From NCBI RefSeq assembly GCF_029211185.1, contig NZ_JARGDO010000001.1:407414-471413 (forward strand): a stretch of 64,000 nt of DNA. Direction: 5' to 3'. The first letter of the stretch is position 1. Every line of letters begins with the position of its first letter. The notes under the pieces were generated by a model. The model was not told where the DNA came from. It saw nothing but the letters and a program-made list of their open reading frames with translations, and made no database searches. Below are positions 33,935-43,039 of this stretch, piece after piece. The DNA is from Tessaracoccus caeni. Lineage in GTDB: Bacteria > Actinomycetota > Actinomycetes > Propionibacteriales > Propionibacteriaceae. The translations under genes were made by a program, and so were the position numbers.

Positions 33935-35320
33935 ATGACCAAACCCCGTTTCCGCCGCCGGATCGTGCTCGCCTCGATCGCCGGTGTCGCGACCGTCGGG
34001 CTGGCCGCCGGCTGCGCGCCCGGTGAGCCCGCCGCCCCGACGACCACCCCCGCCGACCCGGGCACTTCCGCCACCGCTCCTGCCCTCAACACCGACCCCG
34101 CGACGATGGGCGACGTCGAGCTGGTGCTCTGGGACCAGGAGACGCGCGGCTCGCAGAACGACGCTCTGGAGGCGCTCAACCAGGCGTTCCAAGACAAGTA
34201 CCCGAACATCACCATCAAGCGCACCAGCCAGTCCTTCGACGACCTCAAGGCTCAGGTGTCGCTGGCCCTGTCCGGCGAGGATGTCCCCGACGTCGTCCAG
34301 GTCAACAACGCGCGCGGCGACATGGGCCAGTACGTGAAGGCCGGCCAGCTCACCGACCTCACCCCCTATGCCGAGGCCTACGGCTGGGCGGACCGCTTCC
34401 CGGCCTCCGTGTTGAGCAAGGTGCGCTACTCGGCCGACGCCGCGACCTTCGGCGACGGCAACCTGTACGGCCTGCCGCAGACCGGCGAGATCGTCGGCAT
34501 CTTCTACTCGGCCAGCAAGCTGGACAAGATCGGCGGCAAGGCACCCGACAGCTGGGAGGAGTACCTCGCCCTGCTCGACACCGCCAAGGCGGCCGGCGAG
34601 CAGCCGATGATCCTCGGCAATGTCGAGAGCTGGCCCGCGCTGCACGTCTTCGGTCCGCTGCAGGGCCACTTCGTGGCTGCCCAGGACATCGTCAATCTCG
34701 GCATGGGCAACGCCGGCGCCAGCTGGCTGAGCGACGGCAACGTCGCGGCCATGACGCAGTTCGCCAAGTGGGGCGCGGAGGGCTACTTTGGCTCGTCGCC
34801 GAACGGCCTCGACTACGACCTGGCCTGGTCCGAGTTCACGAAGGGCACCGGCGTGTTCCTGCCGGGCGGCTCCTGGCTGGGCGCGGACCTGGAGGCCGCG
34901 ATGGGCGACGATCTGCACTTCATGGCACCGCCGCCCGGAATCGACGGCACCCCCGCCACCACCGGCGGCACGGGCATCCCGTTCTCCATCCCGGCCAAGG
35001 CCAAGAACAAGGACGCAGCCGCCGCGTACATCGACTTCATCACCAACGACGACGCCATGCAGGTGATCGCGGACAACGGCGGCATGCCGGTGCTGCGCAC
35101 CGCCGAACTGGCACCCGAGAGCGGCGTGCAGAACGAGATCTACACGGCCTTCGACCTGGTCTCGAACAACGGAACCCTGCTGCCCTACCTCGACTACGCG
35201 ACCCCGTCCTTCGCGGCCACCGCCGGCCAGGGTCTGCAGGAGGCCTTGGGCGCGCAGCGCACGCCGGAGGAAGTGCTGCAGGCCTTCGAGGACGACTACC
35301 AGGCGTTCATCGGTGGCTGA
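33935..35320 (+). CDS. Sugar ABC transporter substrate-binding lipoprotein
   Basis: A 461-residue family 1 extracellular solute-binding protein. Its signal peptide has lipobox LAAGC (Cys about 28), followed by a Thr/Pro/Ala linker, then VELVLWDQETRGSQNDALEA, FDDLKAQVSLALSGEDVPDV, LPQTGEIVGIFYSASKLDKI and a C-terminal NDDAMQVIADNGGMPVLRTA. It captures a sugar, probably an oligosaccharide or glycoside, outside the membrane for the two permeases downstream. A strong GAGGAGG lies 4 nt before the ATG. The next gene overlaps its end by 8 bp. No ATPase gene is present, so a shared MsiK-like ATPase is likely. Confidence 0.94.
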   Translation: MTKPRFRRRIVLASIAGVATVGLAAGCAPGEPAAPTTTPADPGTSATAPALNTDPATMGDVELVLWDQETRGSQNDALEALNQAFQDKYPNITIKRTSQSFDDLKAQVSLALSGEDVPDVVQVNNARGDMGQYVKAGQLTDLTPYAEAYGWADRFPASVLSKVRYSADAATFGDGNLYGLPQTGEIVGIFYSASKLDKIGGKAPDSWEEYLALLDTAKAAGEQPMILGNVESWPALHVFGPLQGHFVAAQDIVNLGMGNAGASWLSDGNVAAMTQFAKWGAEGYFGSSPNGLDYDLAWSEFTKGTGVFLPGGSWLGADLEAAMGDDLHFMAPPPGIDGTPATTGGTGIPFSIPAKAKNKDAAAAYIDFITNDDAMQVIADNGGMPVLRTAELAPESGVQNEIYTAFDLVSNNGTLLPYLDYATPSFAATAGQGLQEALGAQRTPEEVLQAFEDDYQAFIGG

Positions 35321-36230
35321 CACGACCCGACGGCGAGGCCGGGAGCGGCCCTCGGCGGTGGTGCGCTCGCGCGCCACACCGTATCTCTACCTGCTCCCGG
35401 CCCTGCTGGTCTACGGCGCGTTCATGCTCTATCCGCTCGTGCGGTCGGCGCAGTTCTCGCTGTTCGACTGGCCGGGATTCGGCCCGTCCACCTTCGTCGG
35501 CCTGGACAACTACGCCGACCTGCTCACCGACCGTCGCTTCCTGGCCTCCATCGGCCACGCTCTCCAGCTGATCGTCTACTACTCGATCCTGCCGCTGATC
35601 GTAGGACTCATCCTGGCTGCGGTGCTGCGTCGCGGCCAGGTGCGGGGCCTCGGTATCTACCGGGCGATCATCTTTCTGCCCCAAGTGATCGCGCTCGTCG
35701 TGGTGGCCGTCGCGTGGCATCAGATCTACTCCCCGTACGGCCCTCTCAACCGCTTCCTGGAGTCGATCGGGTTGGGGCACATCGCCCGCGGCTGGCTGGG
35801 CGACCCCACTTGGGCGCTGCCCGCCGTCGGGCTGATCGGCTTCTGGCTCTCAACCGGCCTGGTGATGCTGCTCCTGCTGGCCGGCATGGGGCGCATCCCC
35901 AACGATCTCTACGAGGCCGCCCGTCTCGACGGCGCGGGCCCCGTCTCGGAGTTCTTCGCGATCACGCTGCCCAGCGTCCGCGGCGAGATCACGACGGCGC
36001 TGGTGCTGACCATCATCGCCGCACTCAAGACCTTCGACCTGGTCTACCTCACCACCGGCGGCGGCCCGGGCACCCGCACGACGGTGCCCAGCTACGAGGT
36101 CTACAACCGCGCCTTCACCCTCAAGGAAGTGGGCTCTGCGTCCGCAGTGGCGGTGGTGCTCACGATCATCGTCTTCCTGATCAACGTCGTCGTCTCCCGG
36201 ATCGGCGAGGAACCGGCGGTGCGACGATGA
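35313..36230 (+). CDS. Sugar ABC transporter permease, MalF-like
   Basis: A 305-residue inner-membrane permease with six hydrophobic segments (YLYLLPALLVYGAFMLYPLV, LQLIVYYSILPLIVGLILAA and others). The EAA coupling loop reads IPNDLYEAARLDGAGPVSEF followed by FAITLP, as in the MalF/UgpA group. It pairs with the MalG-like permease at 36227, whose start overlaps its stop (ATGA). The GTG start overlaps the binding-protein gene by 8 bp, implying coupled translation. Confidence 0.94.
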   Translation: MADTTRRRGRERPSAVVRSRATPYLYLLPALLVYGAFMLYPLVRSAQFSLFDWPGFGPSTFVGLDNYADLLTDRRFLASIGHALQLIVYYSILPLIVGLILAAVLRRGQVRGLGIYRAIIFLPQVIALVVVAVAWHQIYSPYGPLNRFLESIGLGHIARGWLGDPTWALPAVGLIGFWLSTGLVMLLLLAGMGRIPNDLYEAARLDGAGPVSEFFAITLPSVRGEITTALVLTIIAALKTFDLVYLTTGGGPGTRTTVPSYEVYNRAFTLKEVGSASAVAVVLTIIVFLINVVVSRIGEEPAVRR

Positions 36231-37036
36231 AGACCTCACGCGCCGAACGCACGCTCAACTACGTCGTCCTGACCGTCTTCGCGATCTTCGCGATCAGCCC
36301 CATCCTCACCATCGTCGCCACCGCGCTGGGTCCGCAGGTGCGCGACCAGACGTCGGGCCTGCACTTCGGCAACCTGATCGACGCGTGGAACATCGGGCAG
36401 TTCGGCCCGGCCATGATGCGCTCGGTGGCGGTGGCGGCGCTGGTCGTCACGTCGGCCCTCGCGCTCTCGATCCTGGCCGGATACGCCTTCGGAACCATGC
36501 GCTTCCGCGGCGCGACGGCGCTGTTCTACCTCTTCCTGCTGGGCCTGATGATCCCGGCCGAGGCCATCGTCATCCCGCTGTTCTTCGACCTGCGCATGCT
36601 CGGCATGACCGACACCATCTGGGCGGTGGCGCTCCCCCAGATCGCCCAGTCGGTCGCCTTCGGCACCTTCTGGATGCGCGCCCAGTTCCGTGCGCTCCCG
36701 TCCAACCTGGTGGAGGCGGCCGCCATCGACGGCTCGGGCGCCTTCTCGACGCTATGGCGCGTCGTCGTGCCGCCGTCCGCGCCGTCGATCGCGACGGTCG
36801 CGGTGCTGATGTTCATGTGGACCTGGAACGAATTCCTGATCCCGCTGATCATGTCCCCGACGGGAGCCTGGCGCACCGCGCCGCTCGGACTGGCCATCTT
36901 CAAGGGGCAATACACCGCGGACACGGCGCTCATCGCGTCCGCGGGCGTGATCATCGCGACACCGATCGTCGTGATGTTCATAGCCCTGCAGCGCTACTTC
37001 ATCAACGGAATGCTGGAAGGAGCGGCTAAGGAATGA
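36227..37036 (+). CDS. Sugar ABC transporter permease, MalG-like
   Basis: A 269-residue permease with six membrane segments. It has LNYVVLTVFAIFAISPILTI at the N-terminus, the EAA loop LPSNLVEAAAIDGSGAFSTL followed by WRVVVPPSAPS, and a C-terminal LQRYFINGMLEGAAKE, the usual MalG-type ending. ATG 36227 is chosen for the ATGA overlap with the MalF-like gene; the open frame extends far upstream only as shadow sequence. It overlaps the PfkB kinase gene by 4 bp downstream. Confidence 0.94.
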   Translation: MKTSRAERTLNYVVLTVFAIFAISPILTIVATALGPQVRDQTSGLHFGNLIDAWNIGQFGPAMMRSVAVAALVVTSALALSILAGYAFGTMRFRGATALFYLFLLGLMIPAEAIVIPLFFDLRMLGMTDTIWAVALPQIAQSVAFGTFWMRAQFRALPSNLVEAAAIDGSGAFSTLWRVVVPPSAPSIATVAVLMFMWTWNEFLIPLIMSPTGAWRTAPLGLAIFKGQYTADTALIASAGVIIATPIVVMFIALQRYFINGMLEGAAKE

Positions 37037-38175
37037 CCATCGAACTGCACCGCGATCACGACGAGGTCTTCTGCCCGGACTGCTGGGCCTGGGATCCGAT
37101 GGCCCGGGTCCGCAAGCCCGAGGATCCGCCGCTCGACGTGATCACCACTGGCACCGTCTTCTTCGACCTCATCTTCACCGGCCTCCCCCGGCTGCCCGAG
37201 CCGGGCGAGGAGTTGTGGAGCACCGGCATGGGCTCGTGCCCCGGCGGCATCGCCAACCTTGCCACCGCGTCGGCGCGACTGGGCCTGCGCACCGGTCTCG
37301 TCGCGGGTTTCGGCGACGACACCTACGGCGACTGGATGTGGGAGACGCTGTCCGAGCAGGAGCGCATCGACCTCAGCGCCTCGCGCCAATTCCCCAACTT
37401 CCATTCCGCGATCACCGTGTCGATGGCGTTCCGCGGCGACCGCGGCATGGTCACCCACGGCCATCCCCTGCCCGAACCCGTGCTCAGCGACCTCACCCGC
37501 CTGCCGTCGTCGAAGGCGGCCGTCATCGACCTCAACGGCGACGTGTCGTGGCTGGACGAACTGAAGCGCCGCGGCACCCTGGTGTTCGCGGACGTCGGCT
37601 TCGACGAGACCGGGCGCTGGGATCCCGCCGACCTGGAGCCGCTGGCCCAATGCCATGCCTTCACCCCCAACTCGGTCGAGGCGATGAGCTACACCCGCAC
37701 CGACACACCCGCGGAGGCGCTGCACAAGCTGGCCGACCTGGTGCCGCTCGCGGTGGTCACCGACGGGGTGCGCGGCAGCTACGCCCTCGACCAGACCACC
37801 GGCGAGCAGGCCTACTGTCCCGCACTGAGCGTCGAGGCGATCGACCCCACGGGCGCCGGCGACGTGTTCGCGGCCTCGTGCGTGCTCGGCACGCTGGCCG
37901 GCTGGCCACTGAAGCAGCGCCTGCGCTTCGCGTCGCTCAGCTCCGCGCTGGCGGTGCTGGGCTTCGGCGGCTCGCTGGCGGCCCCGGGTTGGGGCGACCT
38001 GTCCGACTGGTGGCGCGACACCAAACGCCGCGCGGCCGACAACGACCCCAAGGCACAGCTCCGGGTGGAACAGTACGGCTTCATGGACGACCTGGTGCCC
38101 AAGCACCGGGTGCAAGGCGTGCGCCGGGCGATGGGCACCTTCGCCATGGCCTCCGACGCGGAACACCACTACTGA
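37033..38175 (+). CDS. PfkB-family carbohydrate kinase
   Basis: A 380-residue ribokinase-like enzyme. It has substrate-side GSCPGGIANLATASARLGLR (PfkB signature 1 region), VAGFGDDTYGDWM, LVFADVGFDETGRWDP, and the ATP/anion-hole signature DPTGAGDVFAAS (catalytic Asp). An unusual N-terminal 35 residues carry CPDCWAWDPM, a possible metal-binding pair not standard for the family. It is the fourth gene of the sugar ABC operon and overlaps it by ATGA. With the GH4 enzyme it suggests intracellular phosphorylation of an imported glycoside or sugar. The substrate is unknown. Confidence 0.91.
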   Translation: MTIELHRDHDEVFCPDCWAWDPMARVRKPEDPPLDVITTGTVFFDLIFTGLPRLPEPGEELWSTGMGSCPGGIANLATASARLGLRTGLVAGFGDDTYGDWMWETLSEQERIDLSASRQFPNFHSAITVSMAFRGDRGMVTHGHPLPEPVLSDLTRLPSSKAAVIDLNGDVSWLDELKRRGTLVFADVGFDETGRWDPADLEPLAQCHAFTPNSVEAMSYTRTDTPAEALHKLADLVPLAVVTDGVRGSYALDQTTGEQAYCPALSVEAIDPTGAGDVFAASCVLGTLAGWPLKQRLRFASLSSALAVLGFGGSLAAPGWGDLSDWWRDTKRRAADNDPKAQLRVEQYGFMDDLVPKHRVQGVRRAMGTFAMASDAEHHY

Positions 38176-38258
38176 GAGACTCCGTGAGCGTTCCCGGCCA
38201 ACCTTTTTGGAACCTCGTCGCGTCGTAGGGAGCGAAGGCGCGAGAAGAGGAGTCCACG

Positions 38259-39293
38259 ATGAAGCGCAACCGGTTCCGTCGCATAGCGATGGGTGTCGCC
38301 ACCATGTTCCTGGCGCTGAGCTTGGCGGGGTGCGCAGCGGGTGCTGCGACGGATAGCGAGATCGCTCCGCAGGCCGGCAGGGACGCTGGGCAATACGACC
38401 AAGCCACCGCGGGGTTCGAAAAAGGCGCAGACATGCCGGCAGCCGCAGACATGATGTACCCCGCCGACGGGACGGAGGACGTCTACGGCGACGAGGCTGG
38501 GCGGATGATCATCCGCAACAAGGTACTGCGGGTCGAGGTGCCCAGCACCGCCGAGACCGTCACCAAGATCCGAGACCTGACCCGCTCCCACAAGGGCAGC
38601 GTCTCCGACATGCAGGTCGCCACCGACAGCGAGGACTGGGTCTACCACTACGACGAGTACGGCAACCCCGTCGGCGACGGCACGGCGCTGCGCGGCTGGG
38701 TGACCGTCCGGGTGCCGAGCGATTCGTACGAGGACTTCATCGCGGACGTCTCCAAGCTGGGCACGATCAAGTACCAGTCGGAGTCCACCAACGACGTCAC
38801 GCAGGAGCACGTCGACCTGTCCGCGCGTTTGAAGAACCTCCAGGCCCAGGAGGCCCGGCTGCGGGACTTCTTCGACGCCGCGAAGAACGTCAAGGAGATG
38901 CTGTCGATCGAGGAGGAGCTGGGCCGGGTGCGGGGCGATATCGAGTCACTCGACGCACAGGTGACCTATCTGGAACGGCAGGCTGCGATGGCGACGGTGA
39001 CCGTCGAGTTGGTCGAGCCACGAGCCGTCGTTCGTCCCGAGGGCGAGTCGTGGGGCTTCTCCCAGGCGATCACCGACGGCATCCGCGGAGCGGCCAGCGT
39101 CATCGCCGGGGCCCTGAGCTTCCTGATCGCCACGTCGCCGCTGTGGATCATCGGCGCGGTGCTGTTCTTCCCGATCCGCCGTTGGCTGCGTCGCCGGAAG
39201 AGCGAGAAGGCTCCGCTCGTGCCGGCCACAACGATCCCGGCAGCGCCTGCAGCAGAGGTGAGACCGCCGACTAGCAACCACTCTCCCGAATAA
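38259..39293 (+). CDS. DUF4349 lipoprotein
   Basis: A 344-residue envelope protein. The signal peptide has lipobox SLAGC (Cys about 25). A DUF4349 domain (about 85-295) contains MIIRNKVLRVEVPSTAETVT, GWVTVRVPSDSYEDFIADVS and a coiled coil LSARLKNLQAQEARLRDFFD. A C-terminal membrane segment follows (VIAGALSFLIATSPLWIIGA) with a basic tail. DUF4349 proteins resemble sensor parts of anti-sigma-like systems, but function is unknown. Having both a lipid anchor and a transmembrane helix is typical for the family. The stop codon forms the edge of the 39292 hairpin. Confidence 0.88.
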   Translation: MKRNRFRRIAMGVATMFLALSLAGCAAGAATDSEIAPQAGRDAGQYDQATAGFEKGADMPAAADMMYPADGTEDVYGDEAGRMIIRNKVLRVEVPSTAETVTKIRDLTRSHKGSVSDMQVATDSEDWVYHYDEYGNPVGDGTALRGWVTVRVPSDSYEDFIADVSKLGTIKYQSESTNDVTQEHVDLSARLKNLQAQEARLRDFFDAAKNVKEMLSIEEELGRVRGDIESLDAQVTYLERQAAMATVTVELVEPRAVVRPEGESWGFSQAITDGIRGAASVIAGALSFLIATSPLWIIGAVLFFPIRRWLRRRKSEKAPLVPATTIPAAPAAEVRPPTSNHSPE

Positions 39294-39354
39294 AAGTGGC
39301 TGAGCGGGGGGTATCTGTACGTATTGCACAGATACCCCCCGCTCAGCCACTTTT
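39292..39354. terminator. Perfect 27-bp hairpin with conserved tip (copy 2), bidirectional
   Basis: Perfect 27-nt arms, AAAAGTGGCTGAGCGGGGGG then TATCTGT and its complement, enclose a 9-nt loop and are followed by TTTTATTTTT. It lies between the convergent DUF4349 gene and purC. It begins inside the TAA stop of the former. Its tip (39313-39333) matches that of the 46061 hairpin in 19 of 21 positions. Confidence 0.88.
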
Positions 39355-39380
39355 ATTTTTGGCATGCGCAGGTTACGCGG

Positions 39381-40265
39381 CTAGGCGGCACTCCAGGGGG
39401 TGCCAGTGAGGAGACGGAAGGCCTCCTGGTAGCGGTCCTGGGTGGCGCGCACCACGTCGTCGGGCAGAGCAGGGGGCGGGGTGTCGGAGGCCTTGTCCCA
39501 GCCGGATTCCTTGGCCAGCCAGTCGCGCACATGCTGTTTGTCGAAGCTGGGCAGCGCCTCCCCCGGCACCCAGGCGGCGGCGTCCCAGAAGCGGGAGGAG
39601 TCGGGGGTGAGCACCTCATCGGCCAGCACCAGGGTGCCGTCGGCGCGCCGGCCGAACTCGAACTTGGTATCGGCGAGGATCACGCCTCGCTCGGCGGCCA
39701 GCGCCTCGGCCCGGGAATAGACGCTGAGCGTCAGGTCGCGCAGTTGTTCGGCCAGGTCGGCGCCGTGCAGGTTGGCGATGGTGGCGAAGTCGACGTTCGG
39801 GTCGTGCTCCCCCAGGGGTGCCTTGATGGCGGGCGTGAAGATGGGCTCGGGCAGCTTGTCGCCATCGCGCAGGCCTGCGGGAAGCGGTACGCCACATACC
39901 GACTGAGACTCTTGGTATTCGGCCCATCCCGAACCAGTCAAGTAACCGCGGGCGACGCACTCAACCTCCACCATGTCGAGCGCCTCGACGATGGTGGCGC
40001 GGCCGCGCACCGGCTCAGGCACGTCGGTGGACAGCACGTGGTTGTCGATCAGATCGGCCAGCTGCTCGAACCACCACAGCGACAGCTGGGTGAGGATCGC
40101 TCCCTTGCCGGGGATCGGGGTGGAGAGCACATGGTCGTAGGCCGAGATGTTATCGGTGGCCACCATCAGGATGGCGGGTGCGCCGTCGTGGGTGACGTCG
40201 AATAGTTCGCGCACCTTTCCGGCGTAACGAAGGGGCAGGTTCAGCTGGCTCGCATACTGGCTCAC
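39381..40265 (-). CDS. purC: Phosphoribosylaminoimidazole-succinocarboxamide synthase
   Basis: A 294-residue SAICAR synthetase (CAIR plus aspartate plus ATP). Motifs: LPLRYAGKVRELFDVTHDGA, ATDNISAYDHVLSTPIPGKG, VECVARGYLTGSGWAEYQES, LADTKFEFGRRADGTLVLAD and LTPDSSRFWDAAAWVPG. This is the roughly 290-residue form found in actinobacteria. It is a single gene with the MFS gene 10 bp upstream on the same strand, and it ends at the bidirectional hairpin. Confidence 0.97.
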   Translation of the reverse strand: MSQYASQLNLPLRYAGKVRELFDVTHDGAPAILMVATDNISAYDHVLSTPIPGKGAILTQLSLWWFEQLADLIDNHVLSTDVPEPVRGRATIVEALDMVEVECVARGYLTGSGWAEYQESQSVCGVPLPAGLRDGDKLPEPIFTPAIKAPLGEHDPNVDFATIANLHGADLAEQLRDLTLSVYSRAEALAAERGVILADTKFEFGRRADGTLVLADEVLTPDSSRFWDAAAWVPGEALPSFDKQHVRDWLAKESGWDKASDTPPPALPDDVVRATQDRYQEAFRLLTGTPWSAA

Positions 40266-40274
40266 GGCCGCAGT

Positions 40275-41477
40275 TTACGCGGCTTTAGAGACCCGCTTCA
40301 GCGTGTCCGGGGTGGTCAGCCACGGCAGCATCGAGACCAACAGGATGGCTCCCGTCAAGAGGAAGGCCCAGTCGTAGCCCCAGGTGTCGACGATCAGCCC
40401 GGCGACGACCGGACCGATGATGGCGCCGACGTCTGCGACCATCTGAGACACCGCGATCACCTGGCCGGCGGAGCGCTCGGAGCCGATGATGTCGGCCAGT
40501 GCGGCCTGCGTCGACGGATTCAGCATGCCGACGCCGACGCCCGCCGCCAGGCACAGCAGCAGGATCCACCAGAACTGCCCGCCGAAGCCGAGGATGGCGG
40601 TGAAGCCTCCCGCGATCAGAGATCCGACCAGGATCAGCGGCTTACGACCTCGTCGGTCGGCATAGCGGGACGAGAAGGGCAGCGTCGCGGCGTTGCCCAC
40701 CGCGAAGGCCGCGAGCACGGCGCCGGAGACCCACGGCTCATCGCTGACCGCGAAGGCGACGAACAGCGGAATCAGCGAGACCCGCACGCCGAAGTTGGCC
40801 CATCCGTTGGCGAACATGGTCGCGAGCGCCGCGCGATAGGCGTTGTCGCGGAACGCCTCGGCCAGGGTCATCGGCGGCTGCGCACCCTGTCCGGAGGCCC
40901 CGAGCAGGCGTTCGCGCGGCAGCAGCCAGCCCACCAACGCCGCCGCAACCACAAGGAAGCCCGCATAGACCAGGAACGGCACCTGCACCCCGAAGCCACC
41001 CAGCAGGCCGCCGATCAGCGGCCCGGTGATGTTGCCCACCAAAAAGGTGGCTCCGTACAGCGCGGAGACTCGGCCTCTCATCGTCGGCGGGGCGAGCTTC
41101 ACCAGCATGCCGACGGCCGCGACGGTGAACATCACCGAACCGATGCCGCCCAGCGAGCGGAAGATCAGCAGTTGCCAGTAGTTGGCGGCGAACGCCGTGG
41201 CCGCCGACGAAGCAGCGACGATCAGCACGCCCGCCATGTAGGTGCGCTGCTCGCCGAAGCGCTGCACCAGCGAACCGGCGGGCGTCGCCCACAGCAGTCG
41301 GAAGGCGGCGAAGGCGCTGACCACGATCGTCGTCGCGGTCACCGAAGCCGACATCTGCTGTGCGAAAAGGGGAAGGATCGGCGCGATCAGGCCGTAGCCC
41401 ACGGCGACCGCGAAGGCCGCTCCCACGAGCACCCAGATCTGGGTGGGGATCTTCTCTGAAGTGGCGTTGGCAGGCAT
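40275..41477 (-). CDS. MFS transporter, multidrug/metabolite exporter type
   Basis: A 400-residue membrane protein with 12 predicted segments. MFS landmarks include LVQRFGEQRTYMAGVLIVAA (loop 2-3), LLIFRSLGGIGSVMFTVAAV and GPLIGGLLGGFGVQVPFLVY (helix 5 motif C of drug:H+ antiporters). ATG 41477 (MPANATSEKIPTQ) is preferred; an upstream frame to 41600 reads through the DUF4921 start. The substrate is unknown. It is probably co-transcribed with purC, which might hint at a purine-related export role, but that is speculation. Confidence 0.88.
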   Translation of the reverse strand: MPANATSEKIPTQIWVLVGAAFAVAVGYGLIAPILPLFAQQMSASVTATTIVVSAFAAFRLLWATPAGSLVQRFGEQRTYMAGVLIVAASSAATAFAANYWQLLIFRSLGGIGSVMFTVAAVGMLVKLAPPTMRGRVSALYGATFLVGNITGPLIGGLLGGFGVQVPFLVYAGFLVVAAALVGWLLPRERLLGASGQGAQPPMTLAEAFRDNAYRAALATMFANGWANFGVRVSLIPLFVAFAVSDEPWVSGAVLAAFAVGNAATLPFSSRYADRRGRKPLILVGSLIAGGFTAILGFGGQFWWILLLCLAAGVGVGMLNPSTQAALADIIGSERSAGQVIAVSQMVADVGAIIGPVVAGLIVDTWGYDWAFLLTGAILLVSMLPWLTTPDTLKRVSKAA

Positions 41478-41526
41478 CGCCGCCCATTCTGCCCCCGAGT
41501 GCTCAACGATGCCTAAAGTGTGAGGG

Positions 41527-42786
41527 ATGAAGAACGATCCGCCCCCCATCCGACGGCTCGCCGACGGCACGATCAAGCAGACCAACCCGTTGTCGGGCAC
41601 GCAGGTCTGGACGGTGCCCGGGCGCGGCCACCGCCCCTTGGGCGCCCCCGCCGGCGCGGGCGAACCGATCGATCACAGCCAGCACGGTCGGCACTGCGCC
41701 TTCTGCCACCGTCGTTACCTGGACACCCCGCCGGAGAAGTCGCGGCTGGTGCGCACCGCTCAGGGCTACCGGAGGCTCGACGCGCTGTCCGCCATCGAGC
41801 TCGACCGCAGCGTCGCCCATGTGCGCCGGGTTCCCAACCTGTTCGAGATCCTCTCGCTCGACTACTGGCAGGCCAACCACGGCTACAAGATCCCCGACGA
41901 GGCTCGGGCACGGATGCAGTCCTATCTGAGCGACCCCGTCGGCCGCGCTCATGCGATGGGGATGGCCAAGTCGAGATGGCTGGCCGGCGGGGGCACCGTC
42001 GAGTCGTGGGAGCAGGCGGACAAGGCGGCCCGGCTGGATCTGGTGGAGAACTTCTTCGCCGGCGGCCACGACGTGATCATCGGCCCGCGCCACTTCGTCG
42101 ACGGCGCCACCACCACCGACCAGCTCGCCGGCGTGGCGTCGCTGGCGCCTGACGAGCACCTGGCCTACCTGGCGCTGACCATCGACGCGATGGCCGACCT
42201 CTGGCAACTCAACGACGCCGTGCGCTACGTCGCTACCTTCCAGAACTGGCTGCGTCCGGCCGGGGCGAGCTTCGATCATCTGCACAAGCAGGTGGTGGCG
42301 ATCGACGAACCCGGCGAGGCCGCCCGGCGCGAGCGGTTGATCATCGCCGCAAGGCCTGACGCCTACCGCGAGGCGGTGGAGTACGCCCGATCCGAGGGCC
42401 TGGTGGTGGCCGAGAACGACCACGCCGTCGCCTTCGCCGGCTACGGTCACCGCTTCCCCACGCTCGAGATCCACTCCAAGGCCGACGGCCACCTCCGCCC
42501 GTGGGAGCACTCGCCTGAGCAGGTGGCCGGGATGGCGGCGCTGCTGCGCGCCTGCCACGTCGCGACGGGCGACGAGGTGCCCAGCAACGAGGAGTGGCAT
42601 TACCGCCCGCGCGGCTTCGCCCAGGAGATGCCCTGGCGGATCAACCTGAAGTGGCGCATCTCCACGCTCGCAGGTTTCGAGGGCGGTACGAAGATCAACA
42701 TCAACACGCTGTCCCCGTACGACGTCCGCGACCGCGCCCTCAGCCGCCTCAGCGCCTTGGGACGCGACCCACACCGCGCTCGTTGA
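41527..42786 (+). CDS. DUF4921 family protein, galactose-1-P uridylyltransferase-like
   Basis: A 419-residue protein of the HIT/GalT-like DUF4921 group. The N-terminal zinc-type motif CAFCHRRYLDTPPEK (Cys pair) is followed by RRVPNLFEILSLDYWQANHG, a HIT-like catalytic segment ASFDHLHKQVVAID and a C-terminal RINLKWRISTLAGFEGGTKI. By resemblance it may act on nucleotide sugars or nucleotides, but no activity is established. It is monocistronic, divergent from the MFS gene with a 50-bp gap, and followed by palindromic repeats. Confidence 0.82.
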   Translation: MKNDPPPIRRLADGTIKQTNPLSGTQVWTVPGRGHRPLGAPAGAGEPIDHSQHGRHCAFCHRRYLDTPPEKSRLVRTAQGYRRLDALSAIELDRSVAHVRRVPNLFEILSLDYWQANHGYKIPDEARARMQSYLSDPVGRAHAMGMAKSRWLAGGGTVESWEQADKAARLDLVENFFAGGHDVIIGPRHFVDGATTTDQLAGVASLAPDEHLAYLALTIDAMADLWQLNDAVRYVATFQNWLRPAGASFDHLHKQVVAIDEPGEAARRERLIIAARPDAYREAVEYARSEGLVVAENDHAVAFAGYGHRFPTLEIHSKADGHLRPWEHSPEQVAGMAALLRACHVATGDEVPSNEEWHYRPRGFAQEMPWRINLKWRISTLAGFEGGTKININTLSPYDVRDRALSRLSALGRDPHRAR

Positions 42787-42960
42787 GGCGCGAGGCCGCC
42801 CGCGGCCGAGCCTCGAAAGGAGCGCGACCTTGGGCGGAGACCGTCCTTCGGCTGCGCGTTGGGTCGCTTCGAGGCTCGCTTGCGCTCGCACCTCAACGAC
42901 CGTGATCACCCCACGCTCCTTGGATCGTGCGAGGAACGAGCCTCGAAAGGAGCGTGCCCC
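42783..42960. repeat. GAGGCTCG-type palindromic repeats
   Basis: Three units lie between the DUF4921 gene and convergent purB: 42783-42820 (GAGGCGCGAGGCCGC with GCGGCCGAGCCTC), 42867-42900 (TTCGAGGCTCGC with GCTCGCACCTCAACGACCG) and 42929-42950 (GTGCGAGGAACGAGCCTCG). The flanks CGAAAGGAGCG and CCTCAACGACC recur with them. The same element type is found at 30.2-30.6 kb and 47012-47048. Confidence 0.7.
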
Positions 42961-43039
42961 TGAGCAGAGACCGTCGTTAGACCACCAGCCGGGTCGCTTC
43001 GTCGCAACTCAACGTCCGGAATGATGCGCGCCCCGAGAA

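Noticed and set aside
33905-35377. A 490-residue minus-strand frame opposite the sugar-binding lipoprotein gene
   Set aside because: Low-complexity Arg/Gly/Val shadow of the real gene; no motifs, and its start and stop do not fit neighbouring operons.
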